From assembly GCA_002898555.1 (NCBI GenBank), contig BEHR01000001.1:1-64000 (forward strand): a DNA stretch of 64,000 nt, written 5' to 3'. This DNA is from a bacterium HR15. GTDB lineage: Bacteria; Armatimonadota; Fimbriimonadia; Fimbriimonadales; GBS-DC. A model generated the notes under the pieces. The model saw only the letters and a program-made list of their open reading frames with translations, had not been told where the DNA came from and made no database searches. Both the position numbers and the translations under genes were made by a program. This document shows, piece after piece, positions 53,601-62,563 of the stretch (positions are counted from its first letter, which is position 1; the number at the start of each line of letters is the position of its first letter).

Positions 53601-53898
53601 CCTCCCGCGCTCGTTTGGATCTCTTGTTTGGCGTTACTACATGGATGCAGTGGCGGTTGGTACGAATGTGCGTGTGGCGGTGGCGTGCGACACGGGGCTG
53701 GTGTTTTATCGGATGAGCCGTTCGGGTGGCGTGGTGAGCTTGACGGAGGTCGGGCGTTCCACTTGGAGCGCGAACGGTTTCTTGGATGTTGCCGGGCACT
53801 ACTGGGTGCGCTTCTCGCGTTATAATCCGAACCTGCTTGGTGTGGCTAACGGTGCGCAAGCGGTGGTGTTTGACCTGACAGGGCAGTTCAGTTGGTAG
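50611..53898 (+). CDS. Giant secreted WD40/beta-propeller protein
   Basis: 1095 residues; signal peptide MKRLSWLIGVSIGALMNIWAQ (ATG 50605 is an alternative). The whole mature protein is propeller-like, with GRLRAYVW, DGIVYLLRWDGTGLVQVGK and NGQVYVWNY, and SGSADGRVVRWSRSG. No dockerin tail, unlike the broken paralogue. The codons are G+T-rich on the coding strand. Function: extracellular binding or display, inferred. Confidence 0.8.
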   Translation: MKRLSWLIGVSIGALMNIWAQSDVSLRGRIVSNLTHQRVSGYCGVEFGLAPAPGADPQVVVCFGEQGGASFYAYVPGSGTVSRIGRLQLGVNIVDVDVASGASNQEAYLAWTRSDGGVYLVRYTHGSSASAVVAPYGLASLSASRTQIERLASGSYLVVVGTSAGRLRAYVWTPGSPAAEPNSSLSLGTAAVDVPLFSGAVRAVRAWTVSGVTYVAAGGYDGIVYLLRWDGTGLVQVGKAMYHPAPIAEIVVNGSRLVVGCTNGQVYVWNYTSSSVVHHLTLKEPWSPLDAHSLCALPNDRVAVATAFVRVYSLANGAQVGEYGGALWGAFLNDFYWYGWQFSAYLWQPYFYRLERVRVLPALSSNQDYFVMTALQSGGSGSISTQPRTAFLQPPSGLSYQVVSGTHPVYALTYAGNGVVSGRANGALQAPWGSRTVNEPVFALESFTSGTTSWVLGSYGVGRLFAWSSAGAFVADVLPAPSSPRIVYQVRVVSVSGGQVTFVTSGGDGSVELWQWTIGSTTPATRLSNQSVPRPLHSLSVNADRSEVAVASSLLHAGGAWRLSLGGTSLGAPAAFPSSIPGWNSSIAPFFANYVAYHPTDPNLLAWSAQYGHIWLYNRATNIYRLVQGGQIGRWWTYYGYQLAEPLLLAWRGSDTLVGAYAHNGYVGVWWTGADTVTNSKAPDGTTDNPIRGGFDRAFQDVYEPHRDRVYALLVAPNGDFVSGSADGRVVRWSRSGQPVATTYHLSYLSSVDFSPLTGQLVHPSRVFLTDTQHALLWSNLLGSAAVLALNVPGGSSTIQARTLSATTADVTSSDVAIRYLVGGQDPDYPLYNSDPSIYVRFEASEDGSWVMLNWPTIRVQISSNPPQYERRARVHLIPHTRLSQLATASADFYRVVFPDSTAAAYTNHALSPGGVRVAICDVGQPIRVYDRSGSSWNLSTPTSTIAVTLPQVAYLKFLADDVLAVAYPAGTPSQLRIDVYQLSGTTWTLRQTLDTNLPRSFGSLVWRYYMDAVAVGTNVRVAVACDTGLVFYRMSRSGGVVSLTEVGRSTWSANGFLDVAGHYWVRFSRYNPNLLGVANGAQAVVFDLTGQFSW

Positions 53899-53906
53899 CA
53901 TGTTGT

Positions 53907-53934
53907 GCGGGGCTGCTCCAACCAGCAGCCCCGC
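53907..53934 (+). terminator. Hairpin terminator
   Basis: GCGGGGCTGCT-6 nt-AGCAGCCCCGC, 11-bp perfect stem followed by TCAAAA. Confidence 0.7.
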
Positions 53935-53962
53935 TCAAAATACTCAAAATGGAGGCGAAACG

Positions 53963-55174
53963 ATGCGACGTGACATTTATCAGCGCGTGTGGATGAAGGG
54001 CGTTATTGGACTGCTGACGCTTTTGAGCGTGGCGAGCAGTTGGTCTCAGTGGCAGGTGATCAACCTGCATCCTTCGGGCTGGCAATCCTCGGAGGCGAAC
54101 GCGATAGAAAACGGCGTGGCAGCAGGCGGTGGCACCTTAGCTGATGGAAGCCAGAGCGCCGTGTTATGGACGAGCTTGAACGCGAGCAGCGCAAGCCTGT
54201 TGAACCAGTCTACGGCTGGCTCGTGGGGCTGGGCGATGTCGAGCGGCGTGGTGGTGGGTCCTGCGTGGAACGGCACGGTTCACGCCGCGGCTTGGAGCGG
54301 TGGCGCGTTCTATGACCTGAACCCGCCTTTTACAGCGTGGTCCAATGCGTTTGCCGTCAAGCATGTAGGTGCTAATCCTGTGACGGTCGGGATAGCATTG
54401 CATGGGAGTGTATTTCATGCGACCGCATGGCAGGGCTACAACGCCAACAGCCCGATAGACTTGCACCCGAGCGGCGCGGGGCAATCGTTCGCCTACGGGA
54501 TTAATAGCAACGGCGCCGTCGTGGGCATAGTGGATGGGCAAGCAGCGTACTGGGGCAACTATAACAATCCTGCCAGCTATGTTAACCTGCATCCTTCTGG
54601 GATGGCGGCTTCGTATGCGCTGGGAATCGCGGAGAATGGGCAGGTTGGCGGCTTTGTGGTAGCGAATGGACAGGAACGCGCCTGCGTTTGGGATCCCAGC
54701 ACTGGCAGCTGGACGGATATTCATCCCACAACGGCAACTGGCGATTCCGAAGTGTTGGGCATTGGCTCCATGCCTGGGGCTGCGTCAGCGGTGGCCGTCG
54801 GGTTCGCCGTGTTCAATGGGGAGCAGCACGCGGTCGTCTGGCGTTGTCTGGATGGCGGCTCAGGCTGGGTGGATTTGCATACCGTGTTGCCGCCGGGCTA
54901 TACGCTGTCGTGGGCGCGCGGCGTCTGGAGTGCTCCCGACGGCACGCTCTATGTCTCGGGTGCGGCGGGAGACGCGAACCATTCGGAAGCGATGGTTTGG
55001 GTACTGACGCCGGGCGATGTCAACGGCGACGGGTGCATCGATGATGCGGACCTGCTGTCCGTCTTGTTCGATTTTGGCAATTCGGGGTGCAGCCTGACGG
55101 ATGTGAACGGTGATGGCGTGGTCGATGACGCCGACCTGCTTATCATCCTGTTCGGATTTGGCAACGGCTGTTAG
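53963..55174 (+). CDS. Secreted HAF-like repeat protein with dockerin-like tail
   Basis: 403 residues; ATG 53963 with GGAGG. Signal peptide (IGLLTLLSVASSWSQ). Repeats such as GQSFAYGINSNGAVVG and AASYALGIAENGQVGG, relatives of HAF repeats. Ends DVNGDGCIDDADLLSVLFDFG...VNGDGVVDDADLLIILFGFGNGC. Extracellular; function unknown. Confidence 0.85.
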   Translation: MRRDIYQRVWMKGVIGLLTLLSVASSWSQWQVINLHPSGWQSSEANAIENGVAAGGGTLADGSQSAVLWTSLNASSASLLNQSTAGSWGWAMSSGVVVGPAWNGTVHAAAWSGGAFYDLNPPFTAWSNAFAVKHVGANPVTVGIALHGSVFHATAWQGYNANSPIDLHPSGAGQSFAYGINSNGAVVGIVDGQAAYWGNYNNPASYVNLHPSGMAASYALGIAENGQVGGFVVANGQERACVWDPSTGSWTDIHPTTATGDSEVLGIGSMPGAASAVAVGFAVFNGEQHAVVWRCLDGGSGWVDLHTVLPPGYTLSWARGVWSAPDGTLYVSGAAGDANHSEAMVWVLTPGDVNGDGCIDDADLLSVLFDFGNSGCSLTDVNGDGVVDDADLLIILFGFGNGC

Positions 55175-55190
55175 CCCATGTGCCTAAAAC

Positions 55191-55216
55191 GGGCTGGCGT
55201 ATATACGCGCCAGCCC
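55191..55216 (+). terminator. Hairpin between genes
   Basis: GGGCTGGCG-8 nt-CGCCAGCCC; 9-bp stem, no T-tract, 17 bp downstream of the stop. Confidence 0.5.
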
Positions 55217-55237
55217 ATCGAAACAGGAGGTTCCAAT

Positions 55238-56422
55238 ATGACATACTATACTACACATCGGCTTTGGCATGTACTAACGAGCGCGTCATTGTTGATGTTT
55301 GGCGCGACCGCGATCTGGTCGCAGTCGCTGACTTGGCTTGGGACACTGGGCGGCGACGAAAGCGAAGCCTATAGCGTCTCTACCAACGGTATCGTAGTGG
55401 GGCGATCGCGCAATGCGGATGGGTACTGGCGTGCTTTCCGCTGGACACCTTCAGAGGGCATGCAGGATTTGGGTACTCTTGGAGGGAATGAAAGTGGAGC
55501 GTACGGTATTTCAGGCGATGGCTCCGTGATTGTCGGTGAAGCCACCCTTCCTGATGGACACTGGCGTGCCTTTCGTTGGACACAGACGAGCCGCGGGCTG
55601 ATCAATCTTGGGGTGCTTCCAGGCACTTTTAACAGTTATGCTATGGGTGTTTCGGGAGATGGTTCCGTGATCGTCGGTTCGAGTAGTCGCGCTTTCCGTT
55701 GGACGAGTGTAGGCATGCAAGATCTTGGCACACTTGGCGGCGATGTGAGTCATGCTTATAGCGCTTCTGGGAATGGCTCCGTTGTCGTGGGGGGGTCTTG
55801 GACGGCTGTGAACCAATATCACGCGTTTCGCTGGGATCAGGCGAGCGGAATGCGGGATCTCGGCACGCTTGGCGGGAGTGGGAGCGGGGCGTATGCTGTC
55901 TCCGCCGACGGTTCCGTCATCGCTGGATGGGCACATAGTGCTACAGATTTGGCGCGGGCGGTTCGTTGGACAGTCGCAGGCGGTATACAGGATTTGGGCA
56001 CTCCCCACGGCACTTCCAGCGTCGCCTACGGTGTCTCCCAAGACGGCTCCGTTATCGTAGGCTATTTTGGGACTCCTCAAGAGAATCACGCATTCCGCTG
56101 GACATCGAATGGGATTGAGGATCTTAATGTCGTGTACGCCGATCTACTACCGAATGGCTCGTTTCTGGAGTTAGCGCGGGCTATCTCTCCTGATGGGCGA
56201 TACATTGTTGGAATCGGCTATAATGCGGCAGCGGGGCGCACAGAAGGCTTTCTTTTGGACACCGTCCCAGAACCTATGAGCAGTCTTGTTCTGCTAACAG
56301 GGCTAACCTATCTGATACGGTTTCGCCGTGGTAAAGGCATAAGATTTGGCACGGCTTGTGCTGTTGCCAACCGATGTGAGCGTCACCACGGACGTTCACA
56401 AATCCACATCATAGGAGGTTAA
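55238..56422 (+). CDS. HAF-repeat protein with PEP-CTERM anchor and readthrough extension
   Basis: 394 residues; signal peptide, then six or more HAF repeats (GMQDLGTLGGNESGAYGIS; DGSVIVGEATLPDGHWRAFRW). The C-terminus has VPEPMSSLVLLTGL-hydrophobic-IRFRRGK, a PEP-CTERM tail, but continues ~30 residues (GIRFGTACAVANRC...) to a stop inside the next gene's ribosome site. A one-base shift at GGTAAAGGCATAA would end it at RRGKA-stop, as in normal PEP-CTERM genes. Confidence 0.85.
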   Translation: MTYYTTHRLWHVLTSASLLMFGATAIWSQSLTWLGTLGGDESEAYSVSTNGIVVGRSRNADGYWRAFRWTPSEGMQDLGTLGGNESGAYGISGDGSVIVGEATLPDGHWRAFRWTQTSRGLINLGVLPGTFNSYAMGVSGDGSVIVGSSSRAFRWTSVGMQDLGTLGGDVSHAYSASGNGSVVVGGSWTAVNQYHAFRWDQASGMRDLGTLGGSGSGAYAVSADGSVIAGWAHSATDLARAVRWTVAGGIQDLGTPHGTSSVAYGVSQDGSVIVGYFGTPQENHAFRWTSNGIEDLNVVYADLLPNGSFLELARAISPDGRYIVGIGYNAAAGRTEGFLLDTVPEPMSSLVLLTGLTYLIRFRRGKGIRFGTACAVANRCERHHGRSQIHIIGG

Positions 56423-56424
56423 TG

Positions 56425-57570
56425 ATGATACAACACATGCATCTGATTGAGCGAAGCGGGAAAGGACGACCGCTTAATGGGCAACACCCTGCCCTTTGGC
56501 GAAGGTTCAGGAGGAACTTTCTCGGTCTCTGTGCTGGTTGTCTGGGTTTACTGGTGCCCGTCTGGTCCCAGGTCAATACCTACTACGGGGTCAACGCGAG
56601 TTTATGGGCGCAGCCGAATGGCAACATGAAGATGGACTACGATCATGTGCGCCAGCGGTTTGTGATCCAGTACCAATATGGTAGCAGCCCTGCTCGGTAC
56701 GCAACGCTTGACCTCAACACGGCGACTTATACCCATTTTGTGACGGCGCCCGAGGGCAGCTTCCAGGAAACCTTGCTGACGGTCATGCCGACCAACTGGG
56801 GCAGTTATGCTCAGGGTACGACCTTCGTTGGAAGGGCTTCTGGCGGCAAAATCTTTGCGATCGATCCTAATGGCACGGTTTCCACCTTTGCGAGCGGCTT
56901 GCCTTCAGGCGGCAGCGGCGACCTCTACACCACAGTTCGCTGGGACGCTTTCGGCGTTGCCAATCATGACCTGTTCTACGCCAATGCAGGAACCGGCGAT
57001 GTCGTGCGTCTTGACCAAAACGGGAATGTGGTTTGGCAGACGACCCTTTTGGATACGCGCTATCAGCGAACTGCCGCACCTGAGCCGATGATTGTGTTAG
57101 GTAGCAATCCGCGTTGGGGACCTTTCCAAAACAAGCTGCTGGTTGGTCAGAACAGTATTTCAGATACCTTCTTTGTGATTAATCCAGCAACGGGTGCCGT
57201 TGAAGCGTCGCCCCAATCCTCTATTGGCGGGTCATTAGAGTCGTTCCGAATCTTTCCCTTCACTGGGAATAACTGGGCGCTCTATGTCTCTATCTATGGG
57301 GGCGGCGTTTATCGGTTGACTGACCTTACCAACATTCCTAACCTGCAGCCTGGCGACCTATTCGTGGCGCGGGAGCTGGTCGGCGGCGGGGAAGTATGGC
57401 ATGTCTACTGGGACAGCGCCTCCAACAGCTTTATCACCCAGAAGATTGCCGATTTCAGCAATGGTTTTCTGGAGGACATGGTATTCGCGCCCGTTCCAGA
57501 ACCAGGATCGGCAGCGATCTTGCTGGGCTTGGCAGGCATCGGCATGTGGGTTCGCCGTCGAAGACATTAA
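56425..57570 (+). CDS. PEP-CTERM secreted propeller-like protein
   Basis: 381 residues; TAGGAGG precedes ATG 56425 (ATG 56422 also possible). Signal peptide ending LLVPVWSQ. Repeats read KIFAIDPNGTVSTFASGLP and DVVRLDQNGNVVWQTTLLD, so propeller-like. C-terminal tail PVPEPGSAAILLGLAGIG-MWVRRRRH is a regular PEP-CTERM signal. Confidence 0.88.
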   Translation: MIQHMHLIERSGKGRPLNGQHPALWRRFRRNFLGLCAGCLGLLVPVWSQVNTYYGVNASLWAQPNGNMKMDYDHVRQRFVIQYQYGSSPARYATLDLNTATYTHFVTAPEGSFQETLLTVMPTNWGSYAQGTTFVGRASGGKIFAIDPNGTVSTFASGLPSGGSGDLYTTVRWDAFGVANHDLFYANAGTGDVVRLDQNGNVVWQTTLLDTRYQRTAAPEPMIVLGSNPRWGPFQNKLLVGQNSISDTFFVINPATGAVEASPQSSIGGSLESFRIFPFTGNNWALYVSIYGGGVYRLTDLTNIPNLQPGDLFVARELVGGGEVWHVYWDSASNSFITQKIADFSNGFLEDMVFAPVPEPGSAAILLGLAGIGMWVRRRRH

Positions 57571-57573
57571 TCC

Positions 57574-57600
57574 GTTGGGGAGGCGCAAAGCCTCCCCAAC
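57574..57600 (+). terminator. Intrinsic terminator
   Basis: GTTGGGGAGGC-GCAAA-GCCTCCCCAAC, 11-bp stem followed by TTTTC. Confidence 0.9.
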
Positions 57601-57630
57601 TTTTCACCTTCAAGGACAAGGAGAACAGCA

Positions 57631-58848
57631 ATGTATATGCGTTTGAGCGGATTGACAGTGCTAAGCCTCTGGCTTGTTTCTCTACAAGCGCAGAGCCTGA
57701 CCTGGTTGGGTGTACTCCCGGGCGGCTCTACAAGCAAAGCTTATGCGGTTTCTTCTGCGGGCACGGTGGCTGGGAGCGCATGGACTGCTCAAGGGTTGGA
57801 ACACGCCTTTGTGTGGAGTGCTATTCAGGGAATGACCGATTTAGGTGTCTTGCCAGGGGGCACTCGGAGCCGCGCTTTAGCCATCTCTGCAGATGGACGC
57901 ACCGTTGTTGGCGTTGCTCAGAACGCGGAAGGGCGCGATCGAGCGTTTCGTTGGACCAGCGCGTCGGGAATGCTGGAACTCGGCACCTTAGGCGGGCTAC
58001 GAAGCAGCGCGACGGGCATCAGCGCAGATGGTTCCTATATTGTGGGCTGGGCGCTTACCACTGCAAACGCGACCCACGCTTTCCGATGGAGCAGTAGTAC
58101 CGGCATGCAGGATCTGGGAACCCTTGGGGGTAGTGCCAGCTTAGCCTACGGCGTTTCTGCTGATGGCTCCGCCATCGTGGGCGTCTCGAATCTGACTCAG
58201 GGATTTGAACGCGCATTTCTTTGGACAACCGCAGGCATGCAAAATCTGAATACGCTTGGCGGTACGAAAAGTCGAGCGTGGGCGATTTCTGCGGATGGGC
58301 AAGTCGTTGTAGGCGGCTCGTACCGAGATCAGACCCAGACTTGGAACGCTTTCCGCTGGAGCGCGAGCACAGGAATGACTGCGCTGCCGTTCCTTAGCGG
58401 GTATTTGGGAAGTGAAGCCTTAGCCGTCTCATGCGATGGCACGGTGATTGTAGGACGCGCCTATAACCCTGGCGATGAACCGACAGCCGTTCGCTGGATA
58501 AGTGGCGTCGGGATACAAAACCTGAACAGTGTTTACGCGGGACTGCTAACTGCTGGCTCAATTCTTTATGAAGCGACAGGCGTTTCGCCTAATGGACGCT
58601 ATATTGTCGGTACAGGCTTTAATGCCCAAACCAATCGTGCCGAAGCCTTCTTGTTAGACACGGGGTGCGCTTTGTCTAACGGTGACATTAATCAAGATGG
58701 CTGCGTGGACGATACGGATCTGCTCAATTTGCTCTTTGCTTTTGGGCAAACCGGGTGTGAAGCCAGAGCCTACGACGCGAACTGTGATGGAATTGTAGAT
58801 GACGCCGATCTGTTGATTGTCCTGTTTCATTTTGGCGAAAATTGTTAA
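57631..58848 (+). CDS. HAF-repeat protein with dockerin-like tail
   Basis: 405 residues with signal peptide (LTVLSLWLVSLQAQ). HAF-type repeats: GMLELGTLGGLRSSATGIS, DGSYIVGWALTTANATHAFRW and GMQDLGTLGGSASLAYGVS. C-terminus NGDINQDGCVDDTDLLNLLF and NCDGIVDDADLLIVLFHFGENC. The repeats form beta structures outside the cell; role unknown. AAGGAGA upstream of ATG 57631; ATG 57637 is an alternative. Confidence 0.85.
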   Translation: MYMRLSGLTVLSLWLVSLQAQSLTWLGVLPGGSTSKAYAVSSAGTVAGSAWTAQGLEHAFVWSAIQGMTDLGVLPGGTRSRALAISADGRTVVGVAQNAEGRDRAFRWTSASGMLELGTLGGLRSSATGISADGSYIVGWALTTANATHAFRWSSSTGMQDLGTLGGSASLAYGVSADGSAIVGVSNLTQGFERAFLWTTAGMQNLNTLGGTKSRAWAISADGQVVVGGSYRDQTQTWNAFRWSASTGMTALPFLSGYLGSEALAVSCDGTVIVGRAYNPGDEPTAVRWISGVGIQNLNSVYAGLLTAGSILYEATGVSPNGRYIVGTGFNAQTNRAEAFLLDTGCALSNGDINQDGCVDDTDLLNLLFAFGQTGCEARAYDANCDGIVDDADLLIVLFHFGENC

Positions 58849-58862
58849 TTCGGAGGGAACCG

Positions 58863-61175
58863 ATGCGGAATATTCGTGCTTGCCTGATGCACTGGCTATG
58901 TTGTGGAATGGCTTGGGTACTGCTCAGCCCTGCACTCTGGGCAGTGCCTTTGCCCCAAAATCACCCTTATCAGGTGACCCTGCGCAACTATATGGCTTCG
59001 CTAACCGAAAGCGATTTTGAACTTCCTTTGAATCCGCTGAGCTATGATGCGAACTACTTCCAATCAGAGGATAATCTTTACCGTACTTGGTTGATCACAG
59101 GGTTTTATTCGACGCCTCGTTTGGAGGGGCTTCGCTATCCCGCATCGCAGTTCACTCTGCAAACGATAGAAGGCAATGCCAATCGTGTGCTCATCCCCCA
59201 TGTCTGGCCCCATGAAATCGCTTGGTGGGCGCAGTGGAACTATCCGGGCAATCCCTATTATGGGAACCGTGCGATCAAGTTACGTGCGTTTGTATCCGCT
59301 GCCGTGGATATGATTATGCTGGATGACGCTCACGAGCGTGGTTTGTACCGTCGGTCGGACTTTTTGGGAGGCACGCTCATCTGGCTTGCCTATGCTTACG
59401 GGGTAGCCAAAGACGTTTTGCCTGCGGAGGTGCAAGCCGCTTACGAGGTTGGTTTGAGAAAGTTTTTTGAGCGCATCGAGCAGTGGGGACCTACCGGCGC
59501 CTTTGGCGATATGGACTCGATGGCACTGGTCAGCATGTATTACACGGCGCAGGCGATAGGCGACCCCGATCTGGCAGGACGCGCCTATATCTATGCAGGA
59601 CGTGTGATCAATCTGCACTTTCAAAATGGAATAGAGCGGCACCAAGGAGGTTATGACGCCTCTTATAACGGAATTGCCATTTTCTTCTTAACCTGGGCGG
59701 CTTTGTTGACCGATTGGGATATTGTGGTCGATGTCGTGGATCGATTACATGAGGTCAAATCACACCTTACCTTACCAGAGCCAGGCAACACCTTCTACGG
59801 ACCGAGCCATTTCAGCTCTAACACTTCTGCGGATGTAGCGAATGATCAGTGGAGTGGTTCTCCGCCGCGGGATATTGGTGCAGCTATGGTTACGGATAAA
59901 GCGCTCTATCTGGCGTTTGGTGGGCGGAGTGGACGCACTTGGGCGTGGGCAGTGCCCACGGTCGCGGCGATGACCCAAGCGGTTCAACGCTGGATCAACG
60001 GTATCAATGCTGCGCTAACTCCCTTATCGGCGTCTCCTTCCGTCTGGGGCGAACGGCACTGGATCCGCTCCGAAAGTAGTACCTATGCTGGGGATTATTA
60101 TCGCCCTGGCACCTACGCGCGTTTGCAGCAGCTGCTACAGAGCCAATCGCCTCTCATACTACCACTCTTCACCCGTTCGCAAATCTTTATTAACCATTTA
60201 TTTGACCGCAAAGTCTTTTTGTCTATCAGGTTCCCCTTCTACGGTGCTATATTTTACACAGGGGAACTGTCGCCTCAGGTGAGCCCCATTGCCGGATTTG
60301 GCGGCGGCAATCTTTCCGCGTTCTGGACACCTTCAACAGGGTCAGTGATTTTGGGGCGTCGTCGCGGCTTTCAGGGTTCAAATATTGACCGTTGGGAAGA
60401 ATGGCGCACTTGGCCTGTCAACGCGATGAGCGGCGCTGTGCCCGATGGGCGAGCCTTTACGACCGCTGGATATAGACCCTCCACGAACGATAGGGATTAT
60501 TGGGTGCAGCCCGACATGGCAACAGTGGAGCTGCGCGGGCGCATCGGCGATGCTTACACCTCCCAAAACGGGGCGATACGCGGGCAAATAATCTTCCGTA
60601 GGCGATTCACAGCAGATCCGCGTGGCGTTACGGTAGACGCAATACTGCTTTCGGATGGAGTGGACATCGTATCGGAACTGTATGAAGCGATCCCGCTGTT
60701 TCTGTATGACAGTGTACGCCAGCGCAATGTGCCTCATAGAGTTTGGTTCCTGATCAACGAGGAATGGACACAGATCACTACTGAAGATCTTTACACGGAT
60801 GTTCAGCAAGTCAAGGTGGAGCGATTCAACGGGGCAGTGCGGATTGTGTTTGAAACACCTCAGTGGGTCAAACTGGGTACCCAGTGGGTAGATGGTTTTC
60901 AGTCAGGCGCAACCTGCCGCAACTTGCTCCTTGACCTGCTGCGCAATAATGGGCAGCCCGTCAATCTGCCTGCCGAAGCGAGGGCGTGGTATCGGATAGT
61001 CCCGGTACTACCTGGCGATGTAGATGGTAACGGCTGCGTGGATGATGCCGATTTGCTAATGGTTTTACTCGCTTTCGGTAGGTCGGGCTATCTCCTGGCG
61101 GACGCAAATGGCGATGGACAAGTGGACGACGCGGATCTACTGCTTGTGCTGAATAATTTCGGCACAGGGTGCTAA
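58863..61175 (+). CDS. Large secreted protein with alpha-toroid-like domain and dockerin-like tail
   Basis: 770 residues; CGGAGGG upstream. Signal peptide (CCGMAWVLLSPALWA). Helical part with GRAYIYAGRVINLHFQNG, HQGGYDASYNGIAIFFLTW and LTLPEPGNTFYGPSHFSS recalls alpha/alpha-toroid polysaccharide lyases (heparinase or alginate-lyase type), and the second half is beta-rich; this is a fold guess, no catalytic residues could be identified. Ends DGNGCVDDADLLMVLL and NGDGQVDDADLLLVLNNFGTGC. Confidence 0.75.
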   Translation: MRNIRACLMHWLCCGMAWVLLSPALWAVPLPQNHPYQVTLRNYMASLTESDFELPLNPLSYDANYFQSEDNLYRTWLITGFYSTPRLEGLRYPASQFTLQTIEGNANRVLIPHVWPHEIAWWAQWNYPGNPYYGNRAIKLRAFVSAAVDMIMLDDAHERGLYRRSDFLGGTLIWLAYAYGVAKDVLPAEVQAAYEVGLRKFFERIEQWGPTGAFGDMDSMALVSMYYTAQAIGDPDLAGRAYIYAGRVINLHFQNGIERHQGGYDASYNGIAIFFLTWAALLTDWDIVVDVVDRLHEVKSHLTLPEPGNTFYGPSHFSSNTSADVANDQWSGSPPRDIGAAMVTDKALYLAFGGRSGRTWAWAVPTVAAMTQAVQRWINGINAALTPLSASPSVWGERHWIRSESSTYAGDYYRPGTYARLQQLLQSQSPLILPLFTRSQIFINHLFDRKVFLSIRFPFYGAIFYTGELSPQVSPIAGFGGGNLSAFWTPSTGSVILGRRRGFQGSNIDRWEEWRTWPVNAMSGAVPDGRAFTTAGYRPSTNDRDYWVQPDMATVELRGRIGDAYTSQNGAIRGQIIFRRRFTADPRGVTVDAILLSDGVDIVSELYEAIPLFLYDSVRQRNVPHRVWFLINEEWTQITTEDLYTDVQQVKVERFNGAVRIVFETPQWVKLGTQWVDGFQSGATCRNLLLDLLRNNGQPVNLPAEARAWYRIVPVLPGDVDGNGCVDDADLLMVLLAFGRSGYLLADANGDGQVDDADLLLVLNNFGTGC

Positions 61176-61202
61176 ACACACTACAAAGAACGGAGGTAAA
61201 TT

Positions 61203-62453
61203 ATGCACACTCTCTGGAATCTACGGGCATGCTTGACTACAGCCCTGCTGAGCGGGGCGTTTGCAACGATAGGAACTGCCCAAACCCTGACTTGGTTAGG
61301 CAATCTGGGCGGCTACCCCAATAGTGGTGCGCGAGATGTTTCTCCCTACGGACCGAATGGTATCTCAGATGGTCCGACGGTAGTAGGATGGGCTAGTAGT
61401 ACAGTCTTCTATGACCACGCTTTTCGTTGGACCTCTGCAGGCGGTATGCAAGACCTGGGAACTTTTGGCGGTAACTGGAGTTCTGCCTATGGCATCTCCG
61501 CCGATGGAACGACGGTTGTAGGAGAAGCGTATCAAGGAAGTATCCCATTGGCTTTTCGATGGACAAACTCTGGAGGACTGCAGAACTTGGGAACTTTAGG
61601 CGGTCCATATTCTGTTGCCTATGATACATCTTCTAATGGGACTATCGTAGTGGGCGCGGCTCAGGACCCCAGTGGCAATTGGCTTGCTTTTCGATGGGAT
61701 GCTTCTACCAATACCATGGTGGCATTGGGCACTTTGGGCGGGAACAGTAGTGTTGCCTATGATATTTCTGCGAACGGCAATGTAATCGTAGGCGCGTCCA
61801 CCGATTCCAGCAACGCTTTACAAGGGTTTGCTTGGATATCGGGAACGATGATCAATCTCGGTTCCCTTGGCACGCCTGCCCGTAGCGCTGCTTTGGGAGT
61901 CTCAGGGAATGGCAACATCGTCGTCGGCTGGTCTGAAAACGCTACAGGAGTGCGCCGCGCCCGACGAGTCGATCTCACAACCAGCACTGCCCTTAATCTG
62001 GGGCATCTTGGTGGCAACTGGGCAGAAGCACTTGCTACGAACTGGGATGGTTCCATTGTGGTAGGCTGGTCTAAGGATGCTTCAGGGAACTTACGCGCCT
62101 TTCGCTGGACAAGCGCGGGGATTGAAGACCTGAATGTGACCTATGCCTCCTTACTGAGCGGAGGCTCTTTCTTGCTTAAGGCGGAAGGAATCTCTCCAGG
62201 AGGGCGCTATATTGTTGGGCAGGGGTACGATGCGCGTACCGGCAGCTATGAATCCGCCTTTTTGCTGGATACTTGCGTGGTACACAACGGCGATGTGGAT
62301 GAGAACGGGTGCGTCGATGACGCCGACCTGCTATCGGTGTTATTCGCCTTCGGAATGGAGGGTGAATTGGGGCGGGTGGATGTCAACTGCGACGGGGTGG
62401 TAGACGACGCCGACCTGCTGATTGTTCTGTTCAACTTCGGAACGGGCTGCTAA
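61203..62453 (+). CDS. HAF-repeat protein with dockerin-like tail
   Basis: 416 residues; GGAGG before ATG 61203. Signal peptide (ALLSGAFATIGTAQ). Repeats: GMQDLGTFGGNWSSAYGIS, LQNLGTLGGPYSVAYDTS, DGTTVVGEAYQGSIPLAFRW. Ends ENGCVDDADLLSVLFAFG... NCDGVVDDADLLIVLFNFGTGC. Paralogous to the genes at 55,238 and 57,631; the three flank each other in the same orientation. Confidence 0.87.
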   Translation: MHTLWNLRACLTTALLSGAFATIGTAQTLTWLGNLGGYPNSGARDVSPYGPNGISDGPTVVGWASSTVFYDHAFRWTSAGGMQDLGTFGGNWSSAYGISADGTTVVGEAYQGSIPLAFRWTNSGGLQNLGTLGGPYSVAYDTSSNGTIVVGAAQDPSGNWLAFRWDASTNTMVALGTLGGNSSVAYDISANGNVIVGASTDSSNALQGFAWISGTMINLGSLGTPARSAALGVSGNGNIVVGWSENATGVRRARRVDLTTSTALNLGHLGGNWAEALATNWDGSIVVGWSKDASGNLRAFRWTSAGIEDLNVTYASLLSGGSFLLKAEGISPGGRYIVGQGYDARTGSYESAFLLDTCVVHNGDVDENGCVDDADLLSVLFAFGMEGELGRVDVNCDGVVDDADLLIVLFNFGTGC

Positions 62454-62527
62454 AAACCGCTGGCGAACGGCTGGACATTGTCACCATGGGTAACACCAAA
62501 GAGGCAGTAACTGTACTTTCAGTGAAG

Positions 62528-62553
62528 AGCGCTGGGAATAGAACCCCAGCGCT
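62528..62553. terminator. Bidirectional terminator between convergent genes
   Basis: AGCGCTGGG-8 nt-CCCAGCGCT followed by CCTTTGA, between the ends of the + and - strand genes. Confidence 0.7.
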
Positions 62554-62563
62554 CCTTTGATTG

